Shown piece after piece: positions 62,694-64,000 of a stretch of 64,000 bases of DNA (its first letter is position 1; each line of letters begins with the position of its first letter). Location of the stretch: positions 2,177,501 through 2,241,500 of the forward strand of contig AP024683.1 in NCBI GenBank assembly GCA_025999455.1. Reading direction: 5' to 3'. Origin of the DNA: Geminicoccaceae bacterium (GTDB lineage: Bacteria; Pseudomonadota; Alphaproteobacteria; Geminicoccales; Geminicoccaceae). The notes beneath the pieces are model-generated. The model was not told where the DNA came from, searched no databases, and saw only the letters and a program-made list of their open reading frames with translations. The position numbers and the translations under genes were made by a program.

Positions 62694-62978
62694 ATGGACG
62701 AAACCGACCTGGCCATCCGGCGGCGGCGGCTGCGCCACCGCTGCCGTTACCGCGGCTTCCTCGAGGCCGATCTCCTGCTCGGCCGGTTCGCCGACGCGTG
62801 GCTCGATCGGCTCGACGGCGGCCTGCTCGACCGCTTCGAGGCGCTTTTGGCCGAACCCGACGTCGACATCTGGGATTGGGCGACCGGTCGCCGGCCCGCC
62901 CCGGCCCGGCACGAGGGGGAGCTTCTGGCGCTCCTGCGGGATTTCGCCCGCGGGGGTGGCGCGGTCCGGGAGGCGTGA
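62694..62978 (+). CDS. sdhE: SdhE, FAD assembly factor for succinate dehydrogenase
   Basis: A 94-residue protein of the SdhE/DUF339 family, which helps to attach FAD to the flavoprotein subunit of succinate dehydrogenase. The signature is YRGFLEADLLLGRF with the RGxxE motif, and an IWDWATGRRPAP segment ends the helical bundle. It lies between divergent recG and mfd, an order common in alphaproteobacteria, and its stop overlaps the mfd start (GTGA). Confidence 0.95.
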   Translation: MDETDLAIRRRRLRHRCRYRGFLEADLLLGRFADAWLDRLDGGLLDRFEALLAEPDVDIWDWATGRRPAPARHEGELLALLRDFARGGGAVREA

Positions 62979-64000
62979 CGACCGCGATGGCCGAACCGGC
63001 TCGGATCCTCGAGGCGCCGCCCGCACCCGTCCGCGCGCGGGCCGTTCTCCTCGGCAACGCGCGCGAGGGGCTCGAGGCACGCTATCTGGCCGACCGCCTC
63101 GCCCGCGGCCGGGCGCGGCAGATCCTCCACGTCGCCCGCGATCTCGACCGCGCCCGCCAGATCGCCGAGCTCGCCCGCTTCTTCGCCCCCGAGCTCGAGA
63201 TCCTGATCTTCCCGGCCTGGGATTGCCTGCCCTACGACCGGATCTCGCCGAACCCGCAGCTCATGGCCGAGCGGCTCTTGACGCTCGCGCGGCTCGCCGA
63301 GCCGGGCACGGCACCGCGGCTCGTCTTGACCACCGTGAACGCGGTCCTGCAGCGGGTCCCGACCCGGGAGACGGTGCTCGCGGGCCATCTCGTCATCGAG
63401 ACCGGCAAGCGGCTCGACCGCGAGGCGCTCGCGGTCCGTCTCGAGCGCGACGGCTACCGGCGGGTCGGTACGGTGGTCGAGCCCGGCGAATACGCGCTGC
63501 GGGGCGGGCTCGTCGACCTCTTCCCGATCGGCGCGGCCCGACCGGTCCGGCTCGACCTGTTCGGCACGGTCGTCGAATCGATCCGCCATTTCGACCCGTT
63601 GAGCCAGCGCTCGGCGGGCAAGCTCCGCCGCTTCGAGCTCGTGCCGGCGAGCGAGGTGCTGCTCGACCCCGCGGCGATCGAGCGGTTCCGGGTGGGCTAT
63701 CTGCAGGAGTTCGGCGCGGTCACCGACGATCCGCTGCTCGAAGCGGTGACCGCGGGGCGGCGCATCGCCGGCATGGAGCATTGGCTGCCGCTCTTCCACG
63801 AGCGGCTCGTCACGCTGTTCGACCATCTCGAACCCGAGGCCGAGGTCGGTTTCGACCATCTCGCGATCGAGGCGATCCACGAGCGCGCGGCGCTGATCGG
63901 CGAGCATTACGAGGCCCGTCGTACCCCACCCCTGGCCGGCACGAGCTTCGGCTCGGCACCCTACCGGCCGCTCCCGCCCGAACGCCTCTATCTCGACGAG
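62975..64000 (+). CDS. mfd: Transcription-repair coupling factor Mfd, N-terminal part
   Basis: The first 342 residues of Mfd run off the right edge; the protein is normally about 1,150. The UvrB-homologous domain is visible: LIFPAWDCLPYDRISPN, LVLTTVNAVLQRVP, RVGTVVEPGEYALRGGLVD and FPIGAARPVRLDLFG. Mfd removes RNA polymerase stalled at DNA damage and recruits the Uvr repair proteins. GTG 62975 overlaps the sdhE stop; an in-frame ATG at 62987 is an alternative. Confidence 0.96.
   Translation, partial: MTTAMAEPARILEAPPAPVRARAVLLGNAREGLEARYLADRLARGRARQILHVARDLDRARQIAELARFFAPELEILIFPAWDCLPYDRISPNPQLMAERLLTLARLAEPGTAPRLVLTTVNAVLQRVPTRETVLAGHLVIETGKRLDREALAVRLERDGYRRVGTVVEPGEYALRGGLVDLFPIGAARPVRLDLFGTVVESIRHFDPLSQRSAGKLRRFELVPASEVLLDPAAIERFRVGYLQEFGAVTDDPLLEAVTAGRRIAGMEHWLPLFHERLVTLFDHLEPEAEVGFDHLAIEAIHERAALIGEHYEARRTPPLAGTSFGSAPYRPLPPERLYLDE

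Overview
The window is about 64 kb of very GC-rich DNA, densely packed with bacterial genes. Gene ends often overlap, there are many GTG and TTG starts, and 4-base ATGA/GTGA overlaps link operon members. The divergent recG / sdhE-mfd arrangement, the Sox thiosulfate-oxidation genes, and the abundance of ABC and TRAP uptake systems point to a high-GC alphaproteobacterium, perhaps of the Rhodospirillales/Geminicoccales type (inference). The window looks like ordinary chromosome: I found no insertion sequence, phage gene, CRISPR array or plasmid origin.

Layout. 0-4.3 kb: a partial hypothetical gene and a sugar ABC operon (binding protein and two permeases, no ATPase). 4.3-13.5 kb: gamma-glutamyltransferase with an MlrC-type metallopeptidase, a helix-hairpin-helix protein overlapping endonuclease V, a ferric-reductase-like flavoprotein, an enolase-superfamily sugar-acid dehydratase and a glycosyltransferase. 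13.6-19.5 kb: a LacI regulator, a TRAP transporter and a PhyH dioxygenase. Two LacI-type operator candidates overlap the promoters of the TRAP and PhyH genes. 19.6-24.8 kb: a polyamine-type ABC operon divergent from a PuuB-like oxidase. 24.8-30.9 kb: a protease-like protein lacking its triad, a GntR regulator and a NitT/TauT-type ABC operon ending in an FAA hydrolase gene. 30.9-37.8 kb: a branched-chain-amino-acid-type liv operon, a 3-hydroxyacyl-CoA-dehydrogenase-type enzyme and a short metallo-beta-lactamase/beta-CASP-like protein. 37.8-40.5 kb: an iron-type ABC binding protein (frameshifted) and its fused permease. 40.7-43.4 kb: lepA and a GT2 glycosyltransferase.

43.4-51.7 kb is a sulfur-oxidation island. 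The genes soxYZBV run leftward, and soxS, soxW, a monohaem cytochrome, soxF, soxC and soxD run rightward from a shared 377-base control region with face-to-face overlapping promoters. The proteins would carry thiosulfate on SoxYZ, hydrolyse and oxidise it (SoxB, SoxCD), oxidise sulfide (flavocytochrome c) and keep the periplasmic thiols reduced (SoxV, SoxW, SoxS). soxX and soxA, needed to load the carrier, are not in the window. 52.1-55.9 kb: tRNA-Ser(GGA) and a copper-resistance operon. 56.2-59.1 kb: a peptide-type ABC remnant (dppCDF without A or B). 59.1-64 kb: a coiled-coil protein, a DUF502 membrane protein, recG, sdhE and the 5' part of mfd.

The most interesting signals are the LacI-type operator pair, the symmetric sox promoter, paired two-helix insertions in both sugar permeases, strong GC hairpins recurring in the gaps after genes for abundant periplasmic proteins, a pseudo-HtrA, and a one-base frameshift near the end of an iron-type binding protein.
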